Below, in pieces: positions 9,318 to 17,467 of a DNA stretch of 64,000 nt. The notes beneath the pieces are model-generated. The model made no database searches and was not told the origin of the DNA. It saw only the letters and a list, made by a program, of their open reading frames with translations. Origin of the DNA: Leptonema sp964619535. GTDB lineage: Bacteria; Spirochaetota; Leptospiria; Leptospirales; Leptonemataceae. Both the position numbers and the translations under genes were made by a program. Position 1 is the stretch's first letter, and each line of letters starts with the position of its first letter. The stretch covers positions 1 to 64,000 of the forward strand of contig CAZUEX010000006.1 in NCBI GenBank assembly GCA_964619535.1, written 5' to 3'.

Positions 9318-11483
9318 ATGCAATCCTCTTCTTATATTTTGGACAGCAGCCACGGACAGGTTTCCATTCAACGGCAGGACGATGGCTTTCCGCTGATCCA
9401 GGCTGAAAGCAGGGCCGGCGCCCTTTACGGGCTTGGGTTTATCCATGCCGTAGACCGCCAGATGCAGATGTGGATGCTGAAAACGATATGTATGGGTAGG
9501 GCATCGCAGTGGCTGGCTGCCGACCCCGAGCTCATTGCCCTTGACCGTCTGGTCCGCTGGATCGACTTCTACGGCGATGCAGGCAGGGAGTTCAAAAGGC
9601 TGAGCCCCGAAACCAGAAGGCTGCTCGAAACCTACTGCCATGGTGTGCAGGAAGGTGTACGCAGGGCGGGCATCCCATTTGAAATGAAGCTTGTGCGCCA
9701 TCCCTGCCCTGCATGGGAGCCACGAGACATCATGGCGCTGGTAAAGATGATCGGCTTTCTCGGGCTCACGCAAACACAGGGCGACTCAGAGAAGTTCATC
9801 ATTCATCTGCTGCGCGAAGGCATTCCCGTTGATCTGGTCAGAGAACTGTTTCCGGCAATAAAGGACAAGGTCACACCTGACTACCTGAAGCTTCTGCAAT
9901 CTCTTCGGTCTTTTACGCCTCCTGCAGGACTGAGCGGACCGGCCTCCCTGTTTTCCATTCGAGCCAGCAACAACTGGGCCATTGCTCCATCGCGAACAGA
10001 AACATCACATGCCATCCTCTGTGGCGATCCGCACCTGTCCCTGTCCTTGCCATCGGTATGGTACCCTGTAAACATTCACTACGGTAACGACTACTTCATG
10101 GGAGCCACCATGGCCGGCGCTCCCCTTCCCGTCTTCGGGCGCACCGCCAACCTCTCCTGGGCCGTCACGTATGGAACAGCCGATACCGTGGATTATTCGA
10201 TCGAAGAAATCCGTCAGGGGCGCTATCGTCGCGGAAACCGGTGGCTGCCACTGAAGCCGCGCGAAGACCTGCTAAAGCCGAAGGGGCAGCAACCACAGAA
10301 ACTCCGTTTTTATGAAACCGATGCAGGCTTGATCGAAGGGGAGGTAACCGAAGACGGCCATTACCTGTGCTATGCCTGGACGGGTCGCCAGCACGTTTCT
10401 GCAGAATCCGTCGAATCCTTTATGAAGCTGTATACGGTACGGGATGTAAAGACCGCCCAGAAAACGTTTGCCTCAATGCCCTTTGCAGCCTTCCACTGGG
10501 TATGTGCAGATCGCCACGGCAATATTGGCTACCAGATGAGCGGACTCGTTCCGCGCAGGCAACGAGGAGTATCCGGCCTGCTTCCCTTTCCGATGTGGAA
10601 CAAAAAGCGTCCCTGGACGGGCATGGTGCCACCGGAACAGATGCCACAGGCCTATAACCCAGCAGAAGGCTACATCGTAACGGCCAACAATGACCTCAGC
10701 CATCTGGCAAAGGCAGACATCTTTACTCTGCCCATGCCTTCGTATCGATCCGATCGTATTACCCGGGCCTTGAAACAAAACCGGCACTGCACGGTAGAGC
10801 AGATGCAGGCATTGCAGTATGACCTGTATTCTATACAGGCTGAGAAGTTCATGGCGGTGATAAGGCCCTTGCTTCCCGATACTCGAAAAGGAAGGATCCT
10901 TGCCGAATGGGACCTTCGCTATGATGCCAGCAGTGAAGGGGCAACGCTGTTTGAGGCAATCTATCGCGAATTGATTTACGAAGTGTTCGGAAGAGTTCTT
11001 GGCCAGGAACAGATGAAATTGATCTTCGAGCAAACAGGACTGTTTGCCATGTTACATGGCTTCTTCGATCGGATCCTTCTGAAAAAACGTTCGCGGTGGT
11101 TTGGCGAACGACATCGCGATGACCTCTACCGTGCAGCCATTGAGCGCGGCCTTGCAGTGCCAGAACGACGCTACGGACAGCATACCTTCTATATTGAAAA
11201 CCTGTTTTTTGGAGGACGCCTGCCTCGCTTTTTGGGATTCGATGCCGGTCCTCTGCCATTGCCCGGTGGCAGGGCAACGATCCCACAGGCACAGGTCTTT
11301 CAATGGCTGGGCCGTCAGGCATCCTTTGCTCCAAGCATGCGTTTTATTACCGAGATGGGATCCGACGAAGCCCTGATCAACAATCCAGGAGGCCCCTCTG
11401 ACCGTCGCTTTTCAAAGCTGTATACCAGAGGACTTGCAGACTGGCTGGAAGGACGCTACCATCGGTACCGCCGGCCAGACTAA
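9318..11483 (+). CDS. Penicillin acylase family Ntn-hydrolase, without signal peptide
   Basis: A 721-residue member of the penicillin amidase/acyl-homoserine-lactone acylase family (N-terminal nucleophile hydrolases). The alpha-chain pattern GLGFIHAVDRQMQMW lies near residues 34-48. The nucleophile motif ASNNWAIAPSRT follows, with Ser217 as the predicted new N-terminus after self-cleavage, then GDPHL and the beta-chain segment TANNDLSHL. Known members are mostly periplasmic precursors. This one starts straight at the domain with no signal peptide, and an in-frame stop lies nine bases before the ATG, so no upstream extension is possible. Its substrate is an acyl amide, but cannot be specified. 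Confidence 0.9.
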   Translation: MQSSSYILDSSHGQVSIQRQDDGFPLIQAESRAGALYGLGFIHAVDRQMQMWMLKTICMGRASQWLAADPELIALDRLVRWIDFYGDAGREFKRLSPETRRLLETYCHGVQEGVRRAGIPFEMKLVRHPCPAWEPRDIMALVKMIGFLGLTQTQGDSEKFIIHLLREGIPVDLVRELFPAIKDKVTPDYLKLLQSLRSFTPPAGLSGPASLFSIRASNNWAIAPSRTETSHAILCGDPHLSLSLPSVWYPVNIHYGNDYFMGATMAGAPLPVFGRTANLSWAVTYGTADTVDYSIEEIRQGRYRRGNRWLPLKPREDLLKPKGQQPQKLRFYETDAGLIEGEVTEDGHYLCYAWTGRQHVSAESVESFMKLYTVRDVKTAQKTFASMPFAAFHWVCADRHGNIGYQMSGLVPRRQRGVSGLLPFPMWNKKRPWTGMVPPEQMPQAYNPAEGYIVTANNDLSHLAKADIFTLPMPSYRSDRITRALKQNRHCTVEQMQALQYDLYSIQAEKFMAVIRPLLPDTRKGRILAEWDLRYDASSEGATLFEAIYRELIYEVFGRVLGQEQMKLIFEQTGLFAMLHGFFDRILLKKRSRWFGERHRDDLYRAAIERGLAVPERRYGQHTFYIENLFFGGRLPRFLGFDAGPLPLPGGRATIPQAQVFQWLGRQASFAPSMRFITEMGSDEALINNPGGPSDRRFSKLYTRGLADWLEGRYHRYRRPD

Positions 11484-11495
11484 CCTCTTCGATCA

Positions 11496-12767
11496 TCAGT
11501 CAATCGAGCTGCCAAGTCGAATAAAGGAAAACGGTGACCGGGCCGCCTTCTTCAGATTCACGCATTCCGTTTTCCCCACTGGCCTGCGCAGCTGTTTCAC
11601 GTAGATCTGAATATCAGATGGCCACTTCTCGCTATCCATGCCCCATCCGTCCGGTCCGGGATCGGTTGCATAAGCCAGTTCATTGAACGACAGAAGAAGC
11701 CTTTGATCCCTGTTCACAAAAAAATCGTCCTGCCTTGCAAACCGTCTCTCGTAAATGACGGCTCCACGGGACTTTCCGTCCTCATCAAGAACCGTCCATC
11801 GTACCACCACCTCTGGCAGCGTATGTCTCTGGCCATCGGATAACTCTTCGGTTGTAAAGCTGCCAGTCCTGATACAGCCTTCGCGGCGCAAAAGAATGCG
11901 TTCTTCGCCGAAGCGTATCTCATCGCCCTTTGAACAACCAATCAGGTATTCCCAGCCTTCTGAGTAGTACTTTTTCTGGGATGGCAGCATCGGATCGATA
12001 ATACGAATCCGGTAGACTCCGGCCTTAATCAGATGATAGAAGTCCGTCCCTCCTGCAATGTAGACGATTTCACGGCCGCGTGCTGACTCCCGGTGCAATG
12101 CCGTAAGCACATCCTTATGCCAGATTCGCCAGCCATTGCCCGAAAGCCGATACCAGATGTTCGCATAAAAGAGTCGCGCCAGCGGATAACTACCAGGATC
12201 ATATAAGAACCGCCGAAACTGTTCGCCATGCTCGGCTCCAAAGGCATACTCAAACATACGATTTGCCAGGCCAAACAGTCGTTCTTCACTGCCCTGACCG
12301 GCCGCCGCAAGAGGAACAACAAGGACCCTGCGATAGATACCTCCCAGCCTGGAGGCCCCGGCCGCCTCTTCTGCGGTATTGATCTCTTCTGAGGTAAACC
12401 CATGTTGTCTGAGCCGGTTTACAAAGGCCGGAAGGTCATCGCTCAATTCCGGGACAATCCCTTTCATGGCCGATGTAAAACGCTTTTTCGCATCTGAAGA
12501 AGATAAAGAAGAACGAAAGTCCGATGCCGTCAGGCCCAGAAACCCAGCCCTTTCATACATCTCGGACGGGAACTCCTCGAAGAGCATATCCATGGATTGG
12601 TCTGTAACCTCTACCCTGCCCGGCAACTGGTCGCCATACACATACTGCCAGGACTTCCATTTTCGAAAAACGTCATCGGCGGATCGACGCTGTGGAGCGG
12701 CAGAAAGCTCCGGCGCAGCAAGGGAAAGCAGCAAAGCAAGCACAAGACCGCCAGCCGGATTACCCAT
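11496..12767 (-). CDS. Secreted protein of unknown function
   Basis: About 423 residues. The ATG at 12767 gives a standard signal peptide (LVLALLLSLAAPELSAAP), so export is likely; a longer frame to 12836 would bury this signal. The mature protein has a helical N-terminal half and a later beta-rich half containing YIAGGTDFYHLIK and PMLPSQKKYY. I recognise no family. The upstream SDR-like gene ends 15 bases before this start, so the two may be co-transcribed. It is convergent with the acylase gene and ends 12 bases from it. Confidence 0.75.
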   Translation of the reverse strand: MGNPAGGLVLALLLSLAAPELSAAPQRRSADDVFRKWKSWQYVYGDQLPGRVEVTDQSMDMLFEEFPSEMYERAGFLGLTASDFRSSLSSSDAKKRFTSAMKGIVPELSDDLPAFVNRLRQHGFTSEEINTAEEAAGASRLGGIYRRVLVVPLAAAGQGSEERLFGLANRMFEYAFGAEHGEQFRRFLYDPGSYPLARLFYANIWYRLSGNGWRIWHKDVLTALHRESARGREIVYIAGGTDFYHLIKAGVYRIRIIDPMLPSQKKYYSEGWEYLIGCSKGDEIRFGEERILLRREGCIRTGSFTTEELSDGQRHTLPEVVVRWTVLDEDGKSRGAVIYERRFARQDDFFVNRDQRLLLSFNELAYATDPGPDGWGMDSEKWPSDIQIYVKQLRRPVGKTECVNLKKAARSPFSFIRLGSSID

Positions 12768-12781
12768 ATAAAACAGGCCTT

Positions 12782-13432
12782 TCACGTCTGGCCTTCCTCT
12801 TCGCCTGATCTGCCCACAACGTCTGCATACGACCATGAGGCCTGTTCTGCATGCTCATGGATAAGCCTCAACATGGCCTCGGCCGTAGCCCTGGCATTGG
12901 TATCCTGTACAAAATGGACCGAGGCATGGGATAGCTCCTTGCCAAGCGCCTGTGCAAAACCGCGCAGCCCTTCCGTAGACATGGCTGTAGCACATGACAG
13001 GCCCGTTAAAGGAGGACAGAGAAGGATGAAAGGCCTGGGTGCCAGAACGGGCAGCATGGCATGTACCAGGGCAGCGGGTGCAAACAGATTACGCCGCAGA
13101 TGTGTTTTCAGTTGATGATGGGAAAGCCTTTCGATAGAGGTTGCTCCTTCGAAGTCAGCAATACTGATCAAGCCATCCACAGTGGACCAGCGATCTCGAA
13201 TGGAGCGTGCAATCAGCTTCAACCAGCTGGCACGCGATGGATCCATTCTAAAGTAGAGTAAACGCTCTTTCATCTCGCTCTTTGACAGCCCGATGGCCGC
13301 TTCCAGATTTCGATGCCGGGAAAGCAAAACGAGACGAGCGTCTCCTGCAAGCAGGGTCTTTACAAGCTGACGCCCTGCGGCAGTACCTGCATCAGAGATA
13401 ACGAAGACGGGCATGTGGCTGACTGTAGACAT
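12782..13432 (-). CDS. Degenerate short-chain dehydrogenase/reductase-like protein
   Basis: A 216-residue protein with an SDR-like layout: an opening beta strand PVFVISDAGTAAGRQL in place of the TGxxxGxG loop, DGLISIADFEG in place of the NNAG segment, and a helix TEGLRGFAQALGKEL where active SDRs carry YxxxK. Neither the catalytic Tyr nor the Lys is visible, and the glycine loop is altered. It is likely either a non-catalytic SDR relative or a decayed enzyme. It lies directly upstream of the secreted protein gene and ends 15 bases before its start. Confidence 0.65.
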   Translation of the reverse strand: MSTVSHMPVFVISDAGTAAGRQLVKTLLAGDARLVLLSRHRNLEAAIGLSKSEMKERLLYFRMDPSRASWLKLIARSIRDRWSTVDGLISIADFEGATSIERLSHHQLKTHLRRNLFAPAALVHAMLPVLAPRPFILLCPPLTGLSCATAMSTEGLRGFAQALGKELSHASVHFVQDTNARATAEAMLRLIHEHAEQASWSYADVVGRSGEEEGQT

Positions 13433-13514
13433 CGACCATCAAAGAAGGGCTTCCAATTGCCCCTGCAAGCCTTTTCCAGGCCTCCGATCGATCTCTGGCA
13501 TGCAACATGCCAGC

Positions 13515-13543
13515 AAAAAAAAAGCGCCCCGAAGGACGCTTTT
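13515..13543 (-). terminator. Intrinsic terminator for the OmpA-type lipoprotein gene
   Basis: Read on the minus strand, AGCGTCC, a TTCG loop and GGGCGCT (one G-T pair) are followed by a long T-run. It lies about 40 bases after the lipoprotein stop. Confidence 0.85.
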
Positions 13544-13580
13544 CTTTAGTTTTTCGAACTTTCAAACCGCTGTAGAGAGC

Positions 13581-14120
13581 TTACTGTTGTTTAGGAACAA
13601 TTTTGAATGTAACTCGACGATTCAGTCGGTCTTTCGGGCTTACGCCGGGAAGCGGTTCGTCGTCAGCAACGCCTTTCACCACCATTTTGTCTGTGGGAAT
13701 GCCAGCGTTACGAAGGGCTGCAAGCACCTGCTTAGCACGTTCCGTGGAATAGTAGATGTTACCGGGACGTCCGTCGGGCTGACGCTCACGAGGCCCAATG
13801 GAGCATGTATGCCCGGTGACCTGAAGGACATAGTCGCTATCAATCTGCGAAAGTGCGTTTTCAATGACTTCTTTATACTCCGTTGCCCATTTCTGGAAAT
13901 CGGCAGCCGGAACGGCGGTTGCTTTGTAGTCCCATCCTTTGTTGTTCGGAGAATAAGATGCCCCGGCAAGCCCCTGATTAATCAGGTCAATACCAGCGTT
14001 GCGGCTTGTAGTGCTGTCGCCAGAGCCGTCCGTGGAATCAGTGGTCTGGGCGCTCTGGCATGCAGCCATACCGAGTCCAAGCATCATAACTACAACGGAT
14101 AGGAATAGTTTTTTCGTCAT
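13581..14120 (-). CDS. OmpA-domain lipoprotein (Loa22-like)
   Basis: About 179 residues. A lipoprotein signal peptide ends in LGMAAC with the lipidated Cys near residue 21. A Ser/Thr/Asp-rich linker follows, then an OmpA/MotB-type peptidoglycan-binding domain with QVTGHTCSIG, the STERAKQVLAALRNAGI helix and KDRLNRRVTFKI. ATG 14120 is preferred because a GAGGTAA box precedes it. The combination of short lipoprotein leader and OmpA domain resembles Loa22 of Leptospira, an outer membrane lipoprotein linked to peptidoglycan; orthology is inferred only. A strong terminator follows, consistent with a highly expressed single gene. Confidence 0.85.
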   Translation of the reverse strand: MTKKLFLSVVVMMLGLGMAACQSAQTTDSTDGSGDSTTSRNAGIDLINQGLAGASYSPNNKGWDYKATAVPAADFQKWATEYKEVIENALSQIDSDYVLQVTGHTCSIGPRERQPDGRPGNIYYSTERAKQVLAALRNAGIPTDKMVVKGVADDEPLPGVSPKDRLNRRVTFKIVPKQQ

Positions 14121-14167
14121 ATCAGTTATTACCTCGATCATAGAGTGCGAACACCATAGCGTCGCCT

Positions 14168-15022
14168 TCAGGCCGTAGCCTGCGGGCTAATATTATCCCT
14201 GGATCGCAAAAATGCAAGCGAATTTTCTCGAATTTTCCTCGCAACCTTATCTCGATCCTCACCCAGCTTCTCGGCTCGCAAACCCGTAAGAAATGACAGG
14301 GTCGATGCCACATAGGCAGGCACATTCCCCTTACCACGATAGGGAACGGGAGCCAGATAAGGGGCATCGGTTTCTACCATGATGCATTCCAGTGGCAGCC
14401 TGACGGCTGCTTCCTGCAAAACATGGGAGTTTTTGAATGTAAGGATGCCGCTGAACGATACCTTCCAGCCCAGGTCAACAAAGGGCATGGCCTCTTCGTA
14501 GCTGTAAGTAAAACAATGAAGCACACCTGTTAACCCCGGACGCTGCCGCACCATCTTCAGGATGTCCAGCAGAGCCTGACAGCTGCCCTTCACATACTGT
14601 CGGTCATCCCTGGCATGAATCACAACAGGCAGATTCAGTTCCTCGGCCAGGTTCAGATGCTGAACCAGAGATTCCTTTTGAAGATCGGCCGACTGCGGGG
14701 AGTGAAAATAATCGAGGCCCGTTTCGCCGATTCCCACCAGATCGTCGCGCTGCCGGTTCTCTCGGAGGATCTCGAAAATGCCTGGCAAGAGGTCATGCCG
14801 CTCTCCGTTTTCAGGGTGGAGTCCTGCCGTCCAGTACAGGCGCGGTTTGTTTTGCCCGGCATTCCAGGAGGCAGCAAGAGAGGCATTGTAGCGGCTTGAT
14901 TCCAGGTCCGTGGCGATCTGCACAACGGCCTCCAGCCCTGCCTGCTCTGCATCGCGAAGACATTCTTCTACGGAGGGCCCTTCACGGGCAATCAGGTCAA
15001 GATGGCAATGTGTATCGATCAC
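14168..15022 (-). CDS. tatD: TatD family deoxyribonuclease/hydrolase
   Basis: A metal-dependent hydrolase of the TatD family, about 284 residues. Metal-binding DTHCHLD lies at the N-terminus, followed by TAGLHPE, GIGETGLDY, VIHARD, GVLHCFTYS and ETDAPYLAPVPYRGKGN, all in the order expected. Members have 3'-5' exonuclease or D-Tyr-tRNA-related hydrolase activities. No ATG fits: a GTG at 15022 immediately before IDTHCHLD matches the family start. The frame stays open far upstream but only because it runs antisense to lpxA. Confidence 0.92.
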   Translation of the reverse strand: MIDTHCHLDLIAREGPSVEECLRDAEQAGLEAVVQIATDLESSRYNASLAASWNAGQNKPRLYWTAGLHPENGERHDLLPGIFEILRENRQRDDLVGIGETGLDYFHSPQSADLQKESLVQHLNLAEELNLPVVIHARDDRQYVKGSCQALLDILKMVRQRPGLTGVLHCFTYSYEEAMPFVDLGWKVSFSGILTFKNSHVLQEAAVRLPLECIMVETDAPYLAPVPYRGKGNVPAYVASTLSFLTGLRAEKLGEDRDKVARKIRENSLAFLRSRDNISPQATA

Positions 15023-15127
15023 CGGTCCAGATAAATAAATCCATGCTGGGTCGCATCCGAAAAAAAGGCGCCCTGTCCTTCCTTTTATCCTACTTGCCGC
15101 ACAGCCCCCTGTGCAGAAATCCAGCAT

Positions 15128-15907
15128 ATGCATCACCCTACAGCCATCATCCACCCCGGCGCGAAGATTGCTGACAACGTGCAGATTGGCGCCTACACGA
15201 TCATTGCCGACGATGTAGAAATCGGCGAAGGAACAGAAATCGGAAGCCATGTGAACATCCACAGCGGCGTCCGTCTGGGTAAAGGGAACCGCATATCTGC
15301 AGGCGTCCATCTGGGTGGAGATCCACAGGATCTTGGCTTCGATCGCAGCCAGCGTACGCTGACCATTATCGGCGACAACAACACCTTTCGCGAAAACTCC
15401 AACATCCACCGTGGCTCCCTGCCGGATCGCCCCACCCGCATAGGCAATGGCAATTACTTTATGGGCTCGGTCCACCTCGGACATGACTGTGTGGTCGGTA
15501 ACGACAACATCTTTGCGCAGGGCTGCGTGCTTGCAGGACACGTTCACGTTGGCAACAAGGCCTTCATCTCCGGACTCGTCGCCATCCACCAGTTCTGCCA
15601 GGTAGGCGATTATGCCATTATCGGTGGCTGCTCCAAGGTCGTGAAAGATATCATCCCCTACTCGATGGCCGATGGCAATCCGTCTGTTATCACGGGCCTC
15701 AATGCCGTAGGACTGCGCAGAGCCGGCTTTTCTGAAGAGCAGAAACGTGCCATCAAGAATGCCTACAAAACCCTTTTCCTGCGCGGGCTCAGCCTGCCGA
15801 AGGCCCTGGAACAGCTGAAAGAGCTTCCTCCCACCGACGAGGTTAAAAACATCATCCAGTTTATCGAGCGCAGCAAGCGTGGCATTCTGACGAATCGATC
15901 GGAATAA
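15128..15907 (+). CDS. lpxA: Acyl-ACP--UDP-N-acetylglucosamine (or GlcNAc3N) O/N-acyltransferase
   Basis: First enzyme of lipid A biosynthesis, 259 residues. The body is hexapeptide-repeat left-handed beta-helix sequence, with GDPQDLG, the FRENSNIHRG segment, GHD with the general-base His near 119, the HQFCQVGDYA region and a helical C-terminus. The overall pattern is closest, from memory, to Leptospira LpxA, which prefers a 3-amino sugar substrate made by GnnA/GnnB. Whether this enzyme shares that preference cannot be read directly. It stands alone without lpxD or fabZ nearby and is divergent from tatD. Confidence 0.95.
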   Translation: MHHPTAIIHPGAKIADNVQIGAYTIIADDVEIGEGTEIGSHVNIHSGVRLGKGNRISAGVHLGGDPQDLGFDRSQRTLTIIGDNNTFRENSNIHRGSLPDRPTRIGNGNYFMGSVHLGHDCVVGNDNIFAQGCVLAGHVHVGNKAFISGLVAIHQFCQVGDYAIIGGCSKVVKDIIPYSMADGNPSVITGLNAVGLRRAGFSEEQKRAIKNAYKTLFLRGLSLPKALEQLKELPPTDEVKNIIQFIERSKRGILTNRSE

Positions 15908-15945
15908 CGGCCGTCTGTGTTCGAACTCTGGCGGCAACTTTTGTC

Positions 15946-15974
15946 TTGACAGGCCCTGCTAACGGCAGTAGACT
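15946..15974 (+). promoter_or_regulatory. Sigma70-type promoter for the YqjD/YqjE-like genes
   Basis: TTGACA at 15946-15951 and TAGACT at 15969-15974 are separated by exactly 17 bases. The predicted start leaves an untranslated leader of about 130 bases before ATG 16111. The leader ends in short imperfect repeats of AGCAAGTAGT around 16072-16100. Confidence 0.7.
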
Positions 15975-16110
15975 CAAGATGCGTTGCAGCCTTTACAGGG
16001 AAGGCCCTGGGCCGTTCCACCGGACAGGGCTCCGTAATTTCGCAATTCGCAATCAAGTGAAGTCTAATACAGCTAGTAATAGCAAGTAGTAGCAAGTAAT
16101 GGAGAACAAC

Positions 16111-16365
16111 ATGGCTGAAGAAACAATGCAAGATTCTGCAGGTGGACGTTTAAAAGAAAAGGTCCAGCAGGCCCGACAGAAAGCCGGCGAAGAGTGGGAA
16201 CATGTTCGTGACCGTCTTTCCGTTTACGGAGAAGGGGCTGATGAGTTCATCGACTCCGTAGGGCGCTATATCAAAGAGAACCCGCAGCGATCTGCTATGA
16301 TTGCCGCTGCTGCCGGTGTCGGTTTTGGTCTGATCCTTGGCCTGCTTGTCCGTGGACGCCGCTGA
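16111..16365 (+). CDS. DUF883 (ElaB/YqjD-like) membrane protein
   Basis: About 84 residues. An amphipathic helical region (about 10-60) is followed by a C-terminal transmembrane segment with small-residue packing (AAAAGVGFGLILGLLV) and the basic end RGRR. This is the ElaB/YqjD/DUF883 pattern; E. coli YqjD is a C-tail-anchored inner membrane protein that binds ribosomes in stationary phase. ATG 16111 is preferred over 16099 because GGAGAA sits six bases before it. The next gene starts three bases after its stop, as in yqjD-yqjE. Confidence 0.8.
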   Translation: MAEETMQDSAGGRLKEKVQQARQKAGEEWEHVRDRLSVYGEGADEFIDSVGRYIKENPQRSAMIAAAAGVGFGLILGLLVRGRR

Positions 16366-16368
16366 TCT

Positions 16369-16743
16369 ATGAGTCGCTCTATCCGGACAACCGACCACTA
16401 CGAACGCAACCGGAAGAAGTACAGAACAATCCTTGAAAACCTGGCCGCTTTGATCCTTGATCCGGCCGGGTATACGGCAGCCTTTCGCTCTTTCCTCAGT
16501 GAAGAGGCTCGACGCCGCCTCAGCTCTGCCATGACCGCTACATTGCTTTTTGTGGCAGCGGCTGTGCTGCTGGTGGCTGTCATCGTTTTCTTCCTGGCCT
16601 CCGCCTTTCTCTTTCTTGACGACATCGTCCGAAACCCTGCACTTACGGCCCTGGTCCTGGCCTGGACATCCGTTCTTCTGTTTTTTCTGCTCATTCGGCT
16701 GTCCATGCGGCGCTACCAGGATGTCATCGGCAGACAGCGCTAA
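16369..16743 (+). CDS. YqjE-like two-TM membrane protein
   Basis: A 124-residue protein with a basic N-terminus and two strongly hydrophobic segments (about 56-82 and 90-110). The size, topology and position right after a DUF883 gene match the YqjE/phage holin 3_6-like superfamily partner of YqjD. No enzymatic motif is present. The function of this pair is poorly known; membrane-associated stress physiology is an inference from E. coli. Confidence 0.65.
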   Translation: MSRSIRTTDHYERNRKKYRTILENLAALILDPAGYTAAFRSFLSEEARRRLSSAMTATLLFVAAAVLLVAVIVFFLASAFLFLDDIVRNPALTALVLAWTSVLLFFLLIRLSMRRYQDVIGRQR

Positions 16744-16798
16744 TTCCTGCTCTGCCTGTAAATTTGCGGTCCGTCAGGCCCGATGATCAAAGCAGAGT

Positions 16799-17428
16799 AT
16801 GCAAACCGAGCAGATGAATGACCTGGAAAAATACTGTTCGATTCTCGGAGTACAGGCCGGAGATTCAGCCGAGATTGTAAAAGAAGCGTTTCGGCTTCGC
16901 ATCAAAGAGGTGCATCCGGACCGCAGAAACGGGGACTCCGAAGAAGCCCGGTTACTCATCGAAGCATACAGAGAGCTCAAGAATGGCGTGCCGCGCCTTC
17001 AGAAAAAGACCACCGTACCACGCACCTACAGGCAGGCTGATGAAATCAGTCGCCAGGCCTACGAATCCCTGTATCAACATGGCATCCAGGCCGATGCCCA
17101 TATCTATAACATCATAACCAGGGCCACGCGCTCGCCGCAGAATATCTTTGACCGTCTTATGGAACCCCTGGGACCGCTTCCCCCTTCCAGAGGAGCGGAC
17201 TTCCTGACCCGGGCCGAGCAGGCACTGCAGGGTATTCTGCACCGCTATCGCACATCCAGACGACCCGGTAGAAGGCGCGCTGCCGATCTCATACGGGATC
17301 TAAATCAGGTCAAAATCCTCTACCGGGATGTGGGGAACCGCCACCCATCCCTGCTTTCCCGATGCCGTTACAGACTATCGCAGATCGATGAACTGATGAC
17401 CCATGCCCGCTCAGACCTGCATGCATGA
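16799..17428 (+). CDS. J-domain protein with unknown C-terminal region
   Basis: A 209-residue protein with an N-terminal J domain (about 10-65), including the HPD tripeptide at 39-41 that stimulates Hsp70 ATPase. The rest is helical, basic and contains no glycine-rich linker or zinc-finger domain, so this is a class III J-protein rather than DnaJ itself. The C-terminal part has no family I recognise and would be expected to choose the client. The CDF exporter gene follows after 39 bases with its own operator-like site. Confidence 0.85.
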   Translation: MQTEQMNDLEKYCSILGVQAGDSAEIVKEAFRLRIKEVHPDRRNGDSEEARLLIEAYRELKNGVPRLQKKTTVPRTYRQADEISRQAYESLYQHGIQADAHIYNIITRATRSPQNIFDRLMEPLGPLPPSRGADFLTRAEQALQGILHRYRTSRRPGRRRAADLIRDLNQVKILYRDVGNRHPSLLSRCRYRLSQIDELMTHARSDLHA

Positions 17429-17437
17429 CTGCTTGAC

Positions 17438-17449
17438 TTGCATATGCAA
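17438..17449. promoter_or_regulatory. Operator-like palindrome upstream of the CDF exporter
   Basis: A perfect 12-base palindrome TTGCATATGCAA lies 18 bases before the CDF start codon and overlaps a TTGACT that could be a -35 element. The dyad resembles sites bound by ArsR/SmtB-type metal repressors, but no such regulator gene is nearby. Confidence 0.4.
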
Positions 17450-17467
17450 TAGGTTTTTGTAGGCGAG

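Noticed and set aside
15023..15937. Upstream extension of the tatD frame, antisense to lpxA
   Set aside because: The frame is open but the predicted sequence does not match TatD and reads through lpxA on the other strand; the family start is at DTHCHLD.
16072..16100. Short AGCAAGTAGT-like repeats as a CRISPR or satellite
   Set aside because: Only two or three imperfect 10-base copies with no spacers; a simple leader sequence.
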